Source: Lachnospiraceae bacterium
GTDB lineage: Bacteria > Bacillota > Clostridia > Lachnospirales > Lachnospiraceae
Assembly (NCBI GenBank): GCA_021771695.1
Contig: JAETON010000006.1
Coordinates: 52,245-116,244, forward strand
Direction: 5' to 3'
Length of the DNA: 64,000 nt
Below the pieces are notes generated by a model, which had not been told where the DNA came from, did no database searches, and saw nothing but the letters and a program-made list of their open reading frames with translations. Position 1 is the stretch's first letter. The number at the start of each line of letters is the position of its first letter. This document shows positions 38,576 to 49,548 of this stretch, piece after piece. The translations under genes were made by a program, and so were the position numbers.

Positions 38576-39281
38576 TTTGTTCTCCTGTATTTTTTTGATA
38601 TTCTTCCCATAAATCGGGTCTTCTCTCTTTTGTTCTTTGTATAGACTGCTCCTGTCTCCACTTCCGAATATTTTCATGATGTCCGGATAACAATACTTCC
38701 GGAACCTCTTTTTCCAAAAACTTCGGTGGTCTTGTATACTGTGGATATTCCAACAATCCATTTTCAAAGGATTCATCTCCTGCAGATTCATCATTATTTA
38801 ATACTCCCGGTACGAAACGGGAAATAGCATCGATCATTACCATTGCCGGAAGTTCCCCTCCCGTCAACACATAATCTCCAATGGAAACATAATCTGTAAC
38901 AATCTCTTCTAACACTCTTTCATCCACGCCTTCATAATGTCCGCATAGAAATATTAATTCCTCTTCTTTTGCCAATTCCTTTGCCATATTCTGATGAAAA
39001 ACACAGCCTTGCGGCGTCATATAAATCACCCTTGGCTTCCTTGGCATATTCTTCGTTATATCCTGATACGCGCTGTAAATCGGTTCCGGCTGCATTACCA
39101 GTCCGGCACCCCCGCCATAAGGATAATCATCCACTTTCATATGCTTATTGGTAGAATAATCCCGGATATTTACTGCTTGAATATCCAAATATCCAGCCTC
39201 CATTGCTCTTCCAATAATACTTGTATTTAATCCATTCATCACCATATCTGGAAACAGTGTTAATATATGAAATTTATTCAT
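38565..39281 (-). CDS. trmD: tRNA (guanine-37-N1)-methyltransferase
   Basis: FHILTLFPDMV; DDYPYGGGAGLVMQPEP; IGDYVLTGGELPAMVMIDAISR. Confidence 0.97.
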   Translation of the reverse strand: MNKFHILTLFPDMVMNGLNTSIIGRAMEAGYLDIQAVNIRDYSTNKHMKVDDYPYGGGAGLVMQPEPIYSAYQDITKNMPRKPRVIYMTPQGCVFHQNMAKELAKEEELIFLCGHYEGVDERVLEEIVTDYVSIGDYVLTGGELPAMVMIDAISRFVPGVLNNDESAGDESFENGLLEYPQYTRPPKFLEKEVPEVLLSGHHENIRKWRQEQSIQRTKERRPDLWEEYQKNTGEQSEK

Positions 39282-39789
39282 CCAACAATCCTTTCATCAC
39301 ATGCACTGTAATCTGCTGATTTTCCACATCTACCTTTTTCACACACTCACGAATGACTGGAAGCAATACTTCTTTCCCATCAGCCATTGTTACAACGTAA
39401 ACATCATTGGCTCCTGTCTGCAAAACGTCTGTAAGTTCTCCAAGAACTTCTCCATTATCATCACGAACAACTGTAAGCCCAATCAAATCTACAATAAAAT
39501 ACTCATCTTTTCCCAAAGGAACTGCTTGATCACGGGTTACAAACAATCCGCATCTTTTATACATCTCTACCTGATTGATATTATTAAATTCTTTAAATTT
39601 GAGAATCGGCTGATTTTTTACAAATTTACAGGATATAACATGTAAAAGCCTTCGCTCCTTTCCAGTATCCAAATACACTTCTTTTAATTTTTTAAACCGC
39701 CGGACATCATCCGTCATCGGGAAAATCTTCACTTCTCCCGCAATCCCGTGAGTATTGGCTATGGCTCCGACTTGTAAAAATTCTTCCAT
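39274..39789 (-). CDS. rimM: 16S rRNA processing protein RimM
   Basis: VGAIANTHGIAGEVKIFPMTDD; VLPVIRECVKKVDVENQQITVHVMKGLLD. Confidence 0.95.
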   Translation of the reverse strand: MEEFLQVGAIANTHGIAGEVKIFPMTDDVRRFKKLKEVYLDTGKERRLLHVISCKFVKNQPILKFKEFNNINQVEMYKRCGLFVTRDQAVPLGKDEYFIVDLIGLTVVRDDNGEVLGELTDVLQTGANDVYVVTMADGKEVLLPVIRECVKKVDVENQQITVHVMKGLLDE

Positions 39790-39956
39790 AATTCGCCCTG
39801 TCCTTTCTAGAAACTATTTCTTATTTATCATAAAGAAAGCCAGGAAAAAACTCAAGGTTTTCTTTCATTTTCCTATAAGCTGTTATCATCAATCCATCCA
39901 AAATATCTGCACGCATGATAACAAGAAAAATTTCAAAAGCAAACAGCATATAACAG

Positions 39957-39985
39957 TTGACAACAGTTAATTACTGTTATATACT
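39957..39985 (+). promoter_or_regulatory. Promoter of the GntR-ABC operon with palindromic operator in the spacer
   Basis: TTGACA - 17 nt - TATACT; ACAGTTAATTACTGT palindrome between boxes, flanked by further ACAGT/ACTGT half-sites. Confidence 0.75.
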
Positions 39986-40008
39986 GTTTACAAGAAAGGA
40001 GAACACAG

Positions 40009-40380
40009 ATGAAACTGATTATTAACGGATCATCGATGGTTCCGATTTACGAGCAGATTATGGATCAAATCAAAGCACTGATTCGCAGCGGGAAACTCAT
40101 TGAAAATGATGCTCTGCCATCTGTTCGTTCTTTATCCAAGGAATTAAAGATCAGTGCTTTGACTGTCAAAAAAGCTTACGACCATCTGGAACAGGAAGGT
40201 TTTACAATCACTGTCCATGGGAAAGGAACCTATGTAGCTGCAACAAACAAGGAACTTCTGTTGGAAGAACAGCGAAAAGAAATCGAAACCGATTTGGAAC
40301 TGGCCATCCAAAAAGGAAAACGATATGGATTAACAACCGAAGAATTAAAAGACCTATTTGAAATTATTTTGGAGGGCTGA
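40009..40380 (+). CDS. GntR-family (YtrA-type) transcriptional regulator
   Basis: PIYEQIMDQIKALIRSGKLIENDALPSVRSLSKELKISALTVKKAYDHLEQEGF. Confidence 0.92.
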   Translation: MKLIINGSSMVPIYEQIMDQIKALIRSGKLIENDALPSVRSLSKELKISALTVKKAYDHLEQEGFTITVHGKGTYVAATNKELLLEEQRKEIETDLELAIQKGKRYGLTTEELKDLFEIILEG

Positions 40381-40383
40381 AAA

Positions 40384-41235
40384 ATGTTAAAAATGAATAA
40401 CGTAAAAAAGAAATATCCCAACTTTACATTAAATTGTACACTGGAAGTGAAACCAGGTTACATTACCGGATTAATCGGACAAAACGGCTCTGGAAAAACA
40501 ACTGCTTTTAAATCCGCTTTAAACCTCATTTCAACAGACGGCGGTTCCATTGAAATTCTCGGAAAAAATCTTGAAGATATAAAATCTGAGGATAAAGAAA
40601 ATTTTGGAATTGTTTTATCTGATTCCGGGTTCAGCGGATATTTGTCCATCAATGATTTAGCTCCTGTGCTCAAAAGCTTTTATAAAAATTTTGATAAAAC
40701 ATATTTTTTCAAACAATGCCAGCGTTTCGCACTGCCTAAGCAAAAGAAAATCAAAGAGTTTTCCACTGGAATGAAGGCAAAACTAAAATTATTAATTGCC
40801 CTTTCCCACAAAGCTTCTTTCTTGATACTGGATGAACCAACCGCAGGACTTGACGTTATTGCAAGGGATGAAATTCTTGACTTGCTGCGTGAATTCATGG
40901 AACAAGACGAAAACCGTTCCATTCTCATCAGTTCTCATATTTCGTCTGATTTAGAAGGGCTGTGTGATGACCTTTACATGATTCACGAAGGACAAATCAT
41001 TTTCCATGAAGAAACAGATATTTTATTAAGCGATTATGCAATTTTAAAAATCTCAAAAGAAAAGCTCCATAAAATAGATCAGCAATATATTTTAAAAATC
41101 AAAGAAGAAAATTTCGGATATTCCTGTTTAACAAAAGAAAAACAATTTTATCTGGATAATTACCCGGATATTGTAATTGAAAATGGAAATATTGACGAAT
41201 TAATAATGATGATGATTCGAGGTGAAGATTTATGA
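40384..41235 (+). CDS. ABC transporter ATP-binding protein
   Basis: GLIGQNGSGKTTAFKSAL Walker A; FSTGMKAKLKLL signature; FLILDEPTAGLD. Confidence 0.93.
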   Translation: MLKMNNVKKKYPNFTLNCTLEVKPGYITGLIGQNGSGKTTAFKSALNLISTDGGSIEILGKNLEDIKSEDKENFGIVLSDSGFSGYLSINDLAPVLKSFYKNFDKTYFFKQCQRFALPKQKKIKEFSTGMKAKLKLLIALSHKASFLILDEPTAGLDVIARDEILDLLREFMEQDENRSILISSHISSDLEGLCDDLYMIHEGQIIFHEETDILLSDYAILKISKEKLHKIDQQYILKIKEENFGYSCLTKEKQFYLDNYPDIVIENGNIDELIMMMIRGEDL

Positions 41236-41891
41236 AAGGCTTATTAATCAAAGATTTAAAATTACTAAAAAATCAGCGGGTTTTCTTTCTTACTGTCATA
41301 TTAGTTACACTTGTATTTGTAAATTCCCCTGAACAGGGAGGTTCTTTTGCTGTTGGATATCTTACTTTTGTATCCTCTCTTTTTGTATTGAGTACCATGA
41401 GCTATGATGAAACCGATAACGGTCTGTCTTTTCTATTTACCCTGCCCTTTACAAGAAAAATATATGTATACGAAAAATACATCTTCGGGCTGATGATTGG
41501 AGGAACTGCATGGCTGTTATCTTCCACCGCCGCTTTCATTCACGATTACCACACGCTTCCTTTGTTAAACATTACAGACTGGTGGCTGTCCTATATACTA
41601 ATTTTAATCATACTTTTTATTATCATTTCCTTTGCCATTCCTCTGCGTTTAAAATTCGGAAATGATAAAAGCCGCATATTTGTTGCTATTTTATGCGGCG
41701 GTACCTTTGCTATTGCTTTTATTATCGCACAGGCAGGAAAACATATGGGAATTGACATTGAACAAATATTAGAGTCTTTCATATTCACAAAATTACTTTC
41801 TTCTGTCGGAACTTTACTGGCTGTTTCCTTCATTATTTTAGGAATATCTATTGTTGTTAGTTTAAAAATTTTAAATCATAAGGAATTATAA
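41232..41891 (+). CDS. ABC-2 type permease
   Basis: Six hydrophobic segments; overlaps the ATPase gene. Confidence 0.85.
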   Translation: MKGLLIKDLKLLKNQRVFFLTVILVTLVFVNSPEQGGSFAVGYLTFVSSLFVLSTMSYDETDNGLSFLFTLPFTRKIYVYEKYIFGLMIGGTAWLLSSTAAFIHDYHTLPLLNITDWWLSYILILIILFIIISFAIPLRLKFGNDKSRIFVAILCGGTFAIAFIIAQAGKHMGIDIEQILESFIFTKLLSSVGTLLAVSFIILGISIVVSLKILNHKEL

Positions 41892-41915
41892 ATTTCATTT
41901 CAGGGAGGTAAAAAT

Positions 41916-41990
41916 ATGTTCTATTCTATATTATCTGTATTTGCATTGATCGTATTTGCGTATTATGTACTTGTAAAAAAGAAAAAATAA
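41916..41990 (+). CDS. 24-aa single-TM microprotein MFYSILSVFALIVFAYYVLVKKKK
   Basis: Strong RBS (AGGGAGGTAAAAAT-ATG) directly after the permease; classic TM plus Lys tail. Confidence 0.6.
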   Translation: MFYSILSVFALIVFAYYVLVKKKK

Positions 41991-41994
41991 GACA

Positions 41995-42052
41995 GGAGGC
42001 GGTTTGTCACCCAATGTCATTTAGTTAAGACATTGGGTGACAAACCGCCTCC
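41995..42052. terminator. 24-bp perfect inverted repeat, probable bidirectional terminator
   Basis: GGAGGCGGTTTGTCACCCAATGTC-atttagttaa-GACATTGGGTGACAAACCGCCTCC. Confidence 0.75.
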
Positions 42053-42063
42053 CTCTTACTAAA

Positions 42064-42405
42064 TGGACCAGGCGGGAATCGAACCCGCGTCCAAAAACCC
42101 TTCCACATGAGGCTCTCCCATTACAGTCTGTCTTTTAACATTCCCTCCAGAATTCTCCGGCAGACAGGATGATTCCTTCAGTAGCTTCATCAATACTTCA
42201 TCGGCCGCAAAGCTTAGGCAGATGAGTGTCCTACATCATTTGAAGCCAGGACTCACAGGCTGTAGGTGACCTGGAGCTGACTGCTGCAAACTAGGCAGCG
42301 TACGCTAATTTATTATCTGCGTTTATATTTAAGTTTGTACCGTAAGGTGGTCCCTCCCAATGGCTCCTCAAGTTTTTAGGCCCCTGTCGAAACCAGTACT
42401 GGCCC
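42064..42405 (-). ncRNA. ssrA: Transfer-messenger RNA (tmRNA)
   Basis: Acceptor ends GGGCCAG...CTGGTCCA pair perfectly; GGTTCGATTCCC T-arm; GGTTTCGACAGGGG 5' motif; tag frame ending NKLAYAA*; adjacent to smpB. Confidence 0.92.
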
Positions 42406-42498
42406 ATAATATAGAAACTGCCGAGACCGGGTCATATCCTTCCAGTCTCGGATTATCATTATATCTCTTGGATAAATTCCTGTCAAGCATCCGGCCAT

Positions 42499-42978
42499 TT
42501 ATCCAAAATTTCTCACTTTAAAATCTCTTTGCGCCTCACGCAGCTGATCCCGTTTGGAAATGTCCTGCCGCTTATCATATAATTTTTTACCACGGCAAAG
42601 TCCAATCTCCACTTTTACAAGACTTCCCTTAAAATATACTTTCAAAGGAATTAATGTGTATCCTTTTTGCTTCACCTGTCCCACCATCTTGGAAATTTCA
42701 GAGTGATGCAGTAAAAGTTTACGAACCCTCAAGGGATCTTTATTAAAAATATTTCCCTTTTCGTAAGGGCTGATATGCATTTGATGAATAAATGCTTCCC
42801 CTTTCTCAATATCAATAAACGCTTCTTTGATACTGCAATGTCCCATACGAAGAGATTTCACTTCCGTCCCATGAAGTACGATTCCTGCTTCAAAAGAATC
42901 TTCCACAAAATAATCATGTCTTGCCTTTTTATTATTGGCAATCATTTTGATTCCACTGGTTTTCGCCATCGTCCTCAT
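42499..42978 (-). CDS. smpB: SsrA-binding protein SmpB
   Basis: [34 protein letters not shown]. Confidence 0.97.
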   Translation of the reverse strand: MRTMAKTSGIKMIANNKKARHDYFVEDSFEAGIVLHGTEVKSLRMGHCSIKEAFIDIEKGEAFIHQMHISPYEKGNIFNKDPLRVRKLLLHHSEISKMVGQVKQKGYTLIPLKVYFKGSLVKVEIGLCRGKKLYDKRQDISKRDQLREAQRDFKVRNFG

Positions 42979-45106
42979 CCTCCACTAACTCAAAATCAAT
43001 ATTTTTCAGGAGCATATCTACTCCTTTTACTCTAATCCTTACATGCTGTCCCAGTTTAAACTCTCGTTTTGTCCGTTCCCCCGCCATAGAATAAGAAGTC
43101 TCATTATAATAGTAATAATCTCCCGGAAGCATTGATACATGAATCATACCTTCTACCGTATTCGGAAGTTCCACATAAACACCCCAGCTTGTAATACTGG
43201 AAATAATTCCTTCATGCACTTCTCCAATGCGTCGTTTCATGTACTCTGCTTTCTTTAGTTTCTGTACCTCCCTTTCTACTTCCTCTGCACGGCGTTCCGT
43301 TCTAGATGTCTGTTCTGCCACTTTCGGAAGAATCCCCTCATAATGTCCAAATCTTTTTCCGGTAAATACTCCATGAAGGTTTTCTTTGATTATGCGGTGT
43401 ATCTGCAAATCCGGATACCGCCGGATTGGCGAGGTAAAATGACAATAATATCTGGTTGACAATCCAAAATGTAGAGAACTTTGTACTGTATATTTGGCCT
43501 GCTTCATAGAACGAAGAGTTAATCGGCTGATTAACGGTTCTTCCGGGGTCCCTTCAATCTTTGTCAACAGCTTCTGCACTTCCATTGGATGCAGTTCGTC
43601 CCTGCTGATTTTTAAATAAATTCCAAAATTCTGCAAAAACGCCTGCAATTTATCAATTTTTTCTCCATCTGGAATATCATGCGTCCGATATAAAAACGGA
43701 ATCTCTCTCCAGTAAAAATCCTCTGCAATAGTTTCATTGGCACACAACATAAAATCTTCAATGATCTTTGTTGCTGCATTTCTTACCTGAGGAAATACAT
43801 CTATCGGCTTCCCTTTTTCATCCAAAATAATCTTAGATTCTGGAAAATCAAAATCAATACTTCCTCTGGCATGTCTGCGTTTCCGCAAAATATCTGAAAG
43901 CTCCTTCATCAACTCAAACATCAGTACGAGAGAGCCATAACGTTTCCGTTCCGTTTCATCTCCATCTAAGATAGCTGCCACACTGGTATAAGTCATACGT
44001 TCGTCCACTTTAATCAATGTTTCTGCAATCTGATGATCGATCACTTTACCAGATGGATCAATCTCCATGATACAGCTTAATGCCAAGCGGTCACATCCTG
44101 CATTCAACGAACAAATTCCATTGGACAATTGATGAGGAAGCATTGGAATCACTCGATCTACCAAATAAACACTGGTTCCCCGTTTCAAGGCTTCTTTATC
44201 TAATGGAGAATATTCTGTCACATACTCTGACACATCTGCAATATGAACTCCTAACAGATAATTCTGCCCTTTTTTTGTCAATGTAATGGCATCATCCAGA
44301 TCCTTGGCATCCTCTCCATCAATGGTTACCATCTGCCAATCACGAATATCCACACGGTCTTTATATGCTGATACATCCACTTCTGCCGGAATCTGATTCA
44401 CTTGACGCTGTATCGCCTCATCAAATTCTGTCGACAGTCCATAAGCCTTCACAATAGATAAGATATCCACTCTTGGATCATCTTTATGTCCCAATACTTC
44501 TATAATTTTCCCCTCAGGACTGTGCCGTTCATCTCCATAATTTGTAATTTCTACCATAACTTTAAAACCGCTGGTTAGATTACGGCATTCTGATTTTGAC
44601 ACAAAAATGTCGCTGTCAAACCGCTGATTATCCGGTATAACAAAACCAAAATTCTGGCTTTTCTGCAAAGTTCCAACCACTGTTGTTATACCGCGTTCCA
44701 AAATCTTTAAAATCTTTCCTTCCCTGCGGCGTCCGCTTCTTGGCTGTTCGTCCAGCACTTCCATCAAAACTTTATCTTCATGGAAAGCACCATTCATGTT
44801 CTTTTCATGAATATAGTAATCTTCTTCCTGTCCTTCCACCGTCACAAAACCATATCCACTCTGAGTACATGTAAAAGTTCCCTGAATGATTTCTTTCGAT
44901 AATGGTTTATATTTTCCACGTTTTGTAACTTCAATGCTGCCTTCTTCCACCAGTTCATGAAGAATACTTACAAATTCTTCCCGATCCTCCGGCTCCACCT
45001 GCATCAAATAGCCAATCTCTTTTTGTTTCATCGGCTGATAATGTTTATCATAAATCAATGCTTTTATTCTTTTTTTTCTCTCAAATCTTTTGTCTGTCAT
45101 TCTCAT
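42932..45106 (-). CDS. rnr: Ribonuclease R
   Basis: [36 protein letters not shown]-terminal S1 domain. Confidence 0.96.
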   Translation of the reverse strand: MRMTDKRFERKKRIKALIYDKHYQPMKQKEIGYLMQVEPEDREEFVSILHELVEEGSIEVTKRGKYKPLSKEIIQGTFTCTQSGYGFVTVEGQEEDYYIHEKNMNGAFHEDKVLMEVLDEQPRSGRRREGKILKILERGITTVVGTLQKSQNFGFVIPDNQRFDSDIFVSKSECRNLTSGFKVMVEITNYGDERHSPEGKIIEVLGHKDDPRVDILSIVKAYGLSTEFDEAIQRQVNQIPAEVDVSAYKDRVDIRDWQMVTIDGEDAKDLDDAITLTKKGQNYLLGVHIADVSEYVTEYSPLDKEALKRGTSVYLVDRVIPMLPHQLSNGICSLNAGCDRLALSCIMEIDPSGKVIDHQIAETLIKVDERMTYTSVAAILDGDETERKRYGSLVLMFELMKELSDILRKRRHARGSIDFDFPESKIILDEKGKPIDVFPQVRNAATKIIEDFMLCANETIAEDFYWREIPFLYRTHDIPDGEKIDKLQAFLQNFGIYLKISRDELHPMEVQKLLTKIEGTPEEPLISRLTLRSMKQAKYTVQSSLHFGLSTRYYCHFTSPIRRYPDLQIHRIIKENLHGVFTGKRFGHYEGILPKVAEQTSRTERRAEEVEREVQKLKKAEYMKRRIGEVHEGIISSITSWGVYVELPNTVEGMIHVSMLPGDYYYYNETSYSMAGERTKREFKLGQHVRIRVKGVDMLLKNIDFELVEDEDDGENQWNQNDCQ

Positions 45107-45123
45107 TCCTCCAAAGAAGAAAA

Positions 45124-45155
45124 AACACTCCTTAAAACAAGTTTAAGAAGTGTTC
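45124..45155 (-). terminator. Hairpin between secG and rnr
   Basis: AACACTcCTTAAA-acaag-TTTAAGaAGTGTT. Confidence 0.6.
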
Positions 45156-45163
45156 TATCATCC

Positions 45164-45400
45164 TTAAATAAATCTGGAACATAAAATCGCTGCTGTTACA
45201 AAGAAAACAATCGTTAAAAATGTCGTAATTTTAATCAATGTTCCTTCTCTGGAGCGTCCTTTATTCTTACCCCAATATGTTCCAGAGTCTGCTGATCCTG
45301 TCAAAGAACCAAGCCCGGCTTCTTTTCCTTCTTGCATTAATACTAATATAATTAATAAAACTGACGCTATAATAAAGATAACGGTTAATGCTGTTTTCAC
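45164..45400 (-). CDS. secG: Preprotein translocase subunit SecG
   Basis: Two TM helices; LVLMQEGKEAGLGSLTGSADSGTYWGKNKGRSREGTLIK. Confidence 0.93.
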   Translation of the reverse strand: MKTALTVIFIIASVLLIILVLMQEGKEAGLGSLTGSADSGTYWGKNKGRSREGTLIKITTFLTIVFFVTAAILCSRFI

Positions 45401-45474
45401 AATATGCCTCCTAATATTCTTCTACTCACTGTGGACTATTCTACCATAGAAAGAATTAAGATGCAAGAAAAACT

Positions 45475-46884
<1,410 letters not shown>

Positions 46885-46958
46885 CTAATTTTCGCAAAAG
46901 AAAAAGGAATCTGAATGTGATTTCAAATTCCTACTTACATTCTTTAATGAATTTTATT

Positions 46959-47267
46959 TTAAGACCGCTCCAATACTGTAAAGAACAATTCATACATATC
47001 GTCTTCTCCCGCCAGCATTGGAGAATTCTCTCCGCCGCCATTGGTACTTCTGCGCATTGTTGCATAAAATTCTTCTCCTGCATTCACCAACTCCATTGGA
47101 TAAATCTCATATCCTAATTCTTGACATTTCTTACAAAATGCAAACAACGGTTCTTCTTCTTTCCGTGTTTGAAGCAAAATTTCTTTTAATGCATGATCAT
47201 GCATTGCCTTTTCCTGTAATTCTTCTAACATTTCATATATGCTCATAACTGCACCCCCTTCTATCAT
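46959..47267 (-). CDS. Small protein resembling the Nif11 leader-like family, function unknown
   Basis: MSIYEMLEELQEKAMHDHALKEILLQTRKEEEPLFAFCKKCQELGYEIYPMEL...; GGGENSPML; likely start at the MSIYEML Met. Confidence 0.5.
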   Translation of the reverse strand: MIEGGAVMSIYEMLEELQEKAMHDHALKEILLQTRKEEEPLFAFCKKCQELGYEIYPMELVNAGEEFYATMRRSTNGGGENSPMLAGEDDMYELFFTVLERS

Positions 47268-47345
47268 ACTTTTGATAAAACTCTTTCCTAAATATAGATA
47301 AAAAGACGCCCGTGTTTTCCACCGACGCCTTTGTCTTATCGTATT

Positions 47346-48908
47346 TTATTTTACTAATAAAGAAGTTCCTGTCATTTCTTCCGGCTGTTCCATTCCCATC
47401 ATTTCAATTAATGTAGGAACAATATCTGCCAGACATCCACCTTCTCTTAATGTTACTCCTTCATCATAATTTACAAGGATGAAAGGAACCGGATTTGTTG
47501 TATGTGCAGTAAATGGAGCACCTGTTTCATAATCTTTTAACTGCTCTGCATTTCCATGGTCTGCACAAATAAACATCTGTCCATCTACTTCTTTGATTGC
47601 TTCAACTGCATCTCCAACGCATTTATCAACTGCTTCAACTGCTTTGATTGCAGCTTCTTCAATACCTGTATGTCCTACCATATCACTGTTTGCAAAATTA
47701 ATGATAATCACATCATATTTATCAGATTTGATTGCTTCTACCAATTTTGCTCCAACTTCCGGTGCACTCATTTCCGGCTGTAAATCATAAGTAGCAACTG
47801 CCGGTGATTTTACAAGAATTCTTTCTTCGTTTTCATTTGGCTCTTCGATTCCGCCATTGAAGAAGAAGGTTACATGTGCGTATTTTTCTGTCTCAGCCAG
47901 ACGAAGCTGTTTTAATCCATTTTTTGCAAGAAATTCACCAAATGTATTTTTGATCTCTACTTTATGGAATGCAACCAGTTTATTTGGAATTGTTACATCA
48001 TATTCTGTGAAACATACAAAAGTCGTCTTAAAATATCCTTTTGGACGATCAAAGCTGTCAAATTTGTCATCACAGATAGAACGGGTAATTTCTCTTGCAC
48101 GGTCTGGTCTGAAATTATAAAATACCACAGAATCATTTTCCTTTAACGTAGCAACTGGAGCTCCATCTTCCATAATTACCGTTGGTACTACGAATTCATC
48201 GGTAACATCTTCTTTATAAGAAGCTGCAATTGCTTCTACACCATCTTCTGCTGTATTTCCCTGTCCCATAACAATCGCATTGTATGCTTTCTGTACACGT
48301 TCCCAGCGGTTATCACGATCCATAGCATAATAACGTCCGGAAACAGTTGCAATTTTACCTACTCCAATTTCATCCATCTTGGCAACCAGTTCTTCTGCAT
48401 ATCCTTTTCCAGAAGTAGGTGCTGTGTCACGTCCATCTAAGAATAAATGAACATATACTTTGTCCAGTCCATTTCTCTTAGCCATTTCCAAAACACCGTA
48501 TAGATGTGTATTGTGGCTGTGTACACCGCCATCAGATAATAATCCAAAACAATGAAGTGCAGAATCATTTTTCTTACAGTTATTCATTGCTTCCATCAGT
48601 GCTTCATTCTCAAAGAAAACACCATCTTCAATTTCTTTTGTAATTCTTGTCAGTTCCTGATATACGATACGTCCTGCACCCATATTCAGATGTCCTACTT
48701 CAGAATTCCCCATCTGTCCTTCTGGAAGTCCTACAGCCATTCCTGAAGCATTTCCCGGAACAAATGGATATTCTTTCTTTAATCTATCCATAACAGGAGT
48801 ATTTGCTTCTGCTACTGCATTGGCTTCCTGTTTTTCATTTAATCCGTATCCATCTAAAATCATAAGAACGGTTGGTTTTTTACTCATATTTATCTCCTTT
48901 ATCTTCAT
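47346..48908 (-). CDS. gpmI: 2,3-bisphosphoglycerate-independent phosphoglycerate mutase
   Basis: MILDGYGLNEKQEANAVAEANTPVMD; GNSEVGHLNMGAGRIVYQ. Confidence 0.97.
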   Translation of the reverse strand: MKIKEINMSKKPTVLMILDGYGLNEKQEANAVAEANTPVMDRLKKEYPFVPGNASGMAVGLPEGQMGNSEVGHLNMGAGRIVYQELTRITKEIEDGVFFENEALMEAMNNCKKNDSALHCFGLLSDGGVHSHNTHLYGVLEMAKRNGLDKVYVHLFLDGRDTAPTSGKGYAEELVAKMDEIGVGKIATVSGRYYAMDRDNRWERVQKAYNAIVMGQGNTAEDGVEAIAASYKEDVTDEFVVPTVIMEDGAPVATLKENDSVVFYNFRPDRAREITRSICDDKFDSFDRPKGYFKTTFVCFTEYDVTIPNKLVAFHKVEIKNTFGEFLAKNGLKQLRLAETEKYAHVTFFFNGGIEEPNENEERILVKSPAVATYDLQPEMSAPEVGAKLVEAIKSDKYDVIIINFANSDMVGHTGIEEAAIKAVEAVDKCVGDAVEAIKEVDGQMFICADHGNAEQLKDYETGAPFTAHTTNPVPFILVNYDEGVTLREGGCLADIVPTLIEMMGMEQPEEMTGTSLLVK

Positions 48909-49079
48909 GAATTATTCTTTTTATAGTCCGTTAACATTATAACGATTTTTTCAAATAAATTCAACACTATTATTTATACTTACTGCAACAATCCTCCTAT
49001 GGTTTTTTATTTTTCAATAGAGTATAATTGATTTATAGATATTGTTGATAAAATTTCCAAAAGATTTGGAGGTGCAATT

Positions 49080-49172
49080 ATGTTACACGAAGTAAGTTTC
49101 CAATCCTTTAACAAGCATGATCAAGATCCAGCAGGCGAATATGGTAAAGGAATCTATGAAGTTACCAAATAA
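49080..49172 (+). CDS. 30-aa microprotein MLHEVSFQSFNKHDQDPAGEYGKGIYEVTK
   Basis: Intact ORF with a strong RBS (TTTGGAGGTGCAATT-ATG) and an upstream TATAAT; not in the supplied track. Confidence 0.45.
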   Translation: MLHEVSFQSFNKHDQDPAGEYGKGIYEVTK

Positions 49173-49182
49173 TATACAGCTT

Positions 49183-49548
49183 TTATTTAATATCATAAAT
49201 ATCATCAAATAAAATTTTCGTATTCACAATCTTTAAAATTCTCGCTGTTTTATCAATTCTTGATACCATGCCAGTCACTTCTAAATATTGGTTCTTACAA
49301 AAATAAACAACTGTTATGATATCCTTCTTACGTATCTGATGCAGCTTATAATCCAATATTTCTGCATATTCTTCAGATATTTCTCTTCTCGGAACGGGAA
49401 TTTTCTCCTTCTGGCGCAGTGCTTCATCATATCCTTTCAGAGCAGAAAATGGCATAAACTGCTTGGCACGTTCCTCACGGCTCATTCTACTTCTATACTC
49501 CACTTTTATGTCCTCCGATTGTCCGGTTACGCTCTGCTGCAGTCGCAC
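49183..49548 (-). CDS. YolD-like family protein
   Basis: MSREERAKQFMPFSALKGYDEALRQKE. Confidence 0.88.
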   Translation of the reverse strand: MRLQQSVTGQSEDIKVEYRSRMSREERAKQFMPFSALKGYDEALRQKEKIPVPRREISEEYAEILDYKLHQIRKKDIITVVYFCKNQYLEVTGMVSRIDKTARILKIVNTKILFDDIYDIK

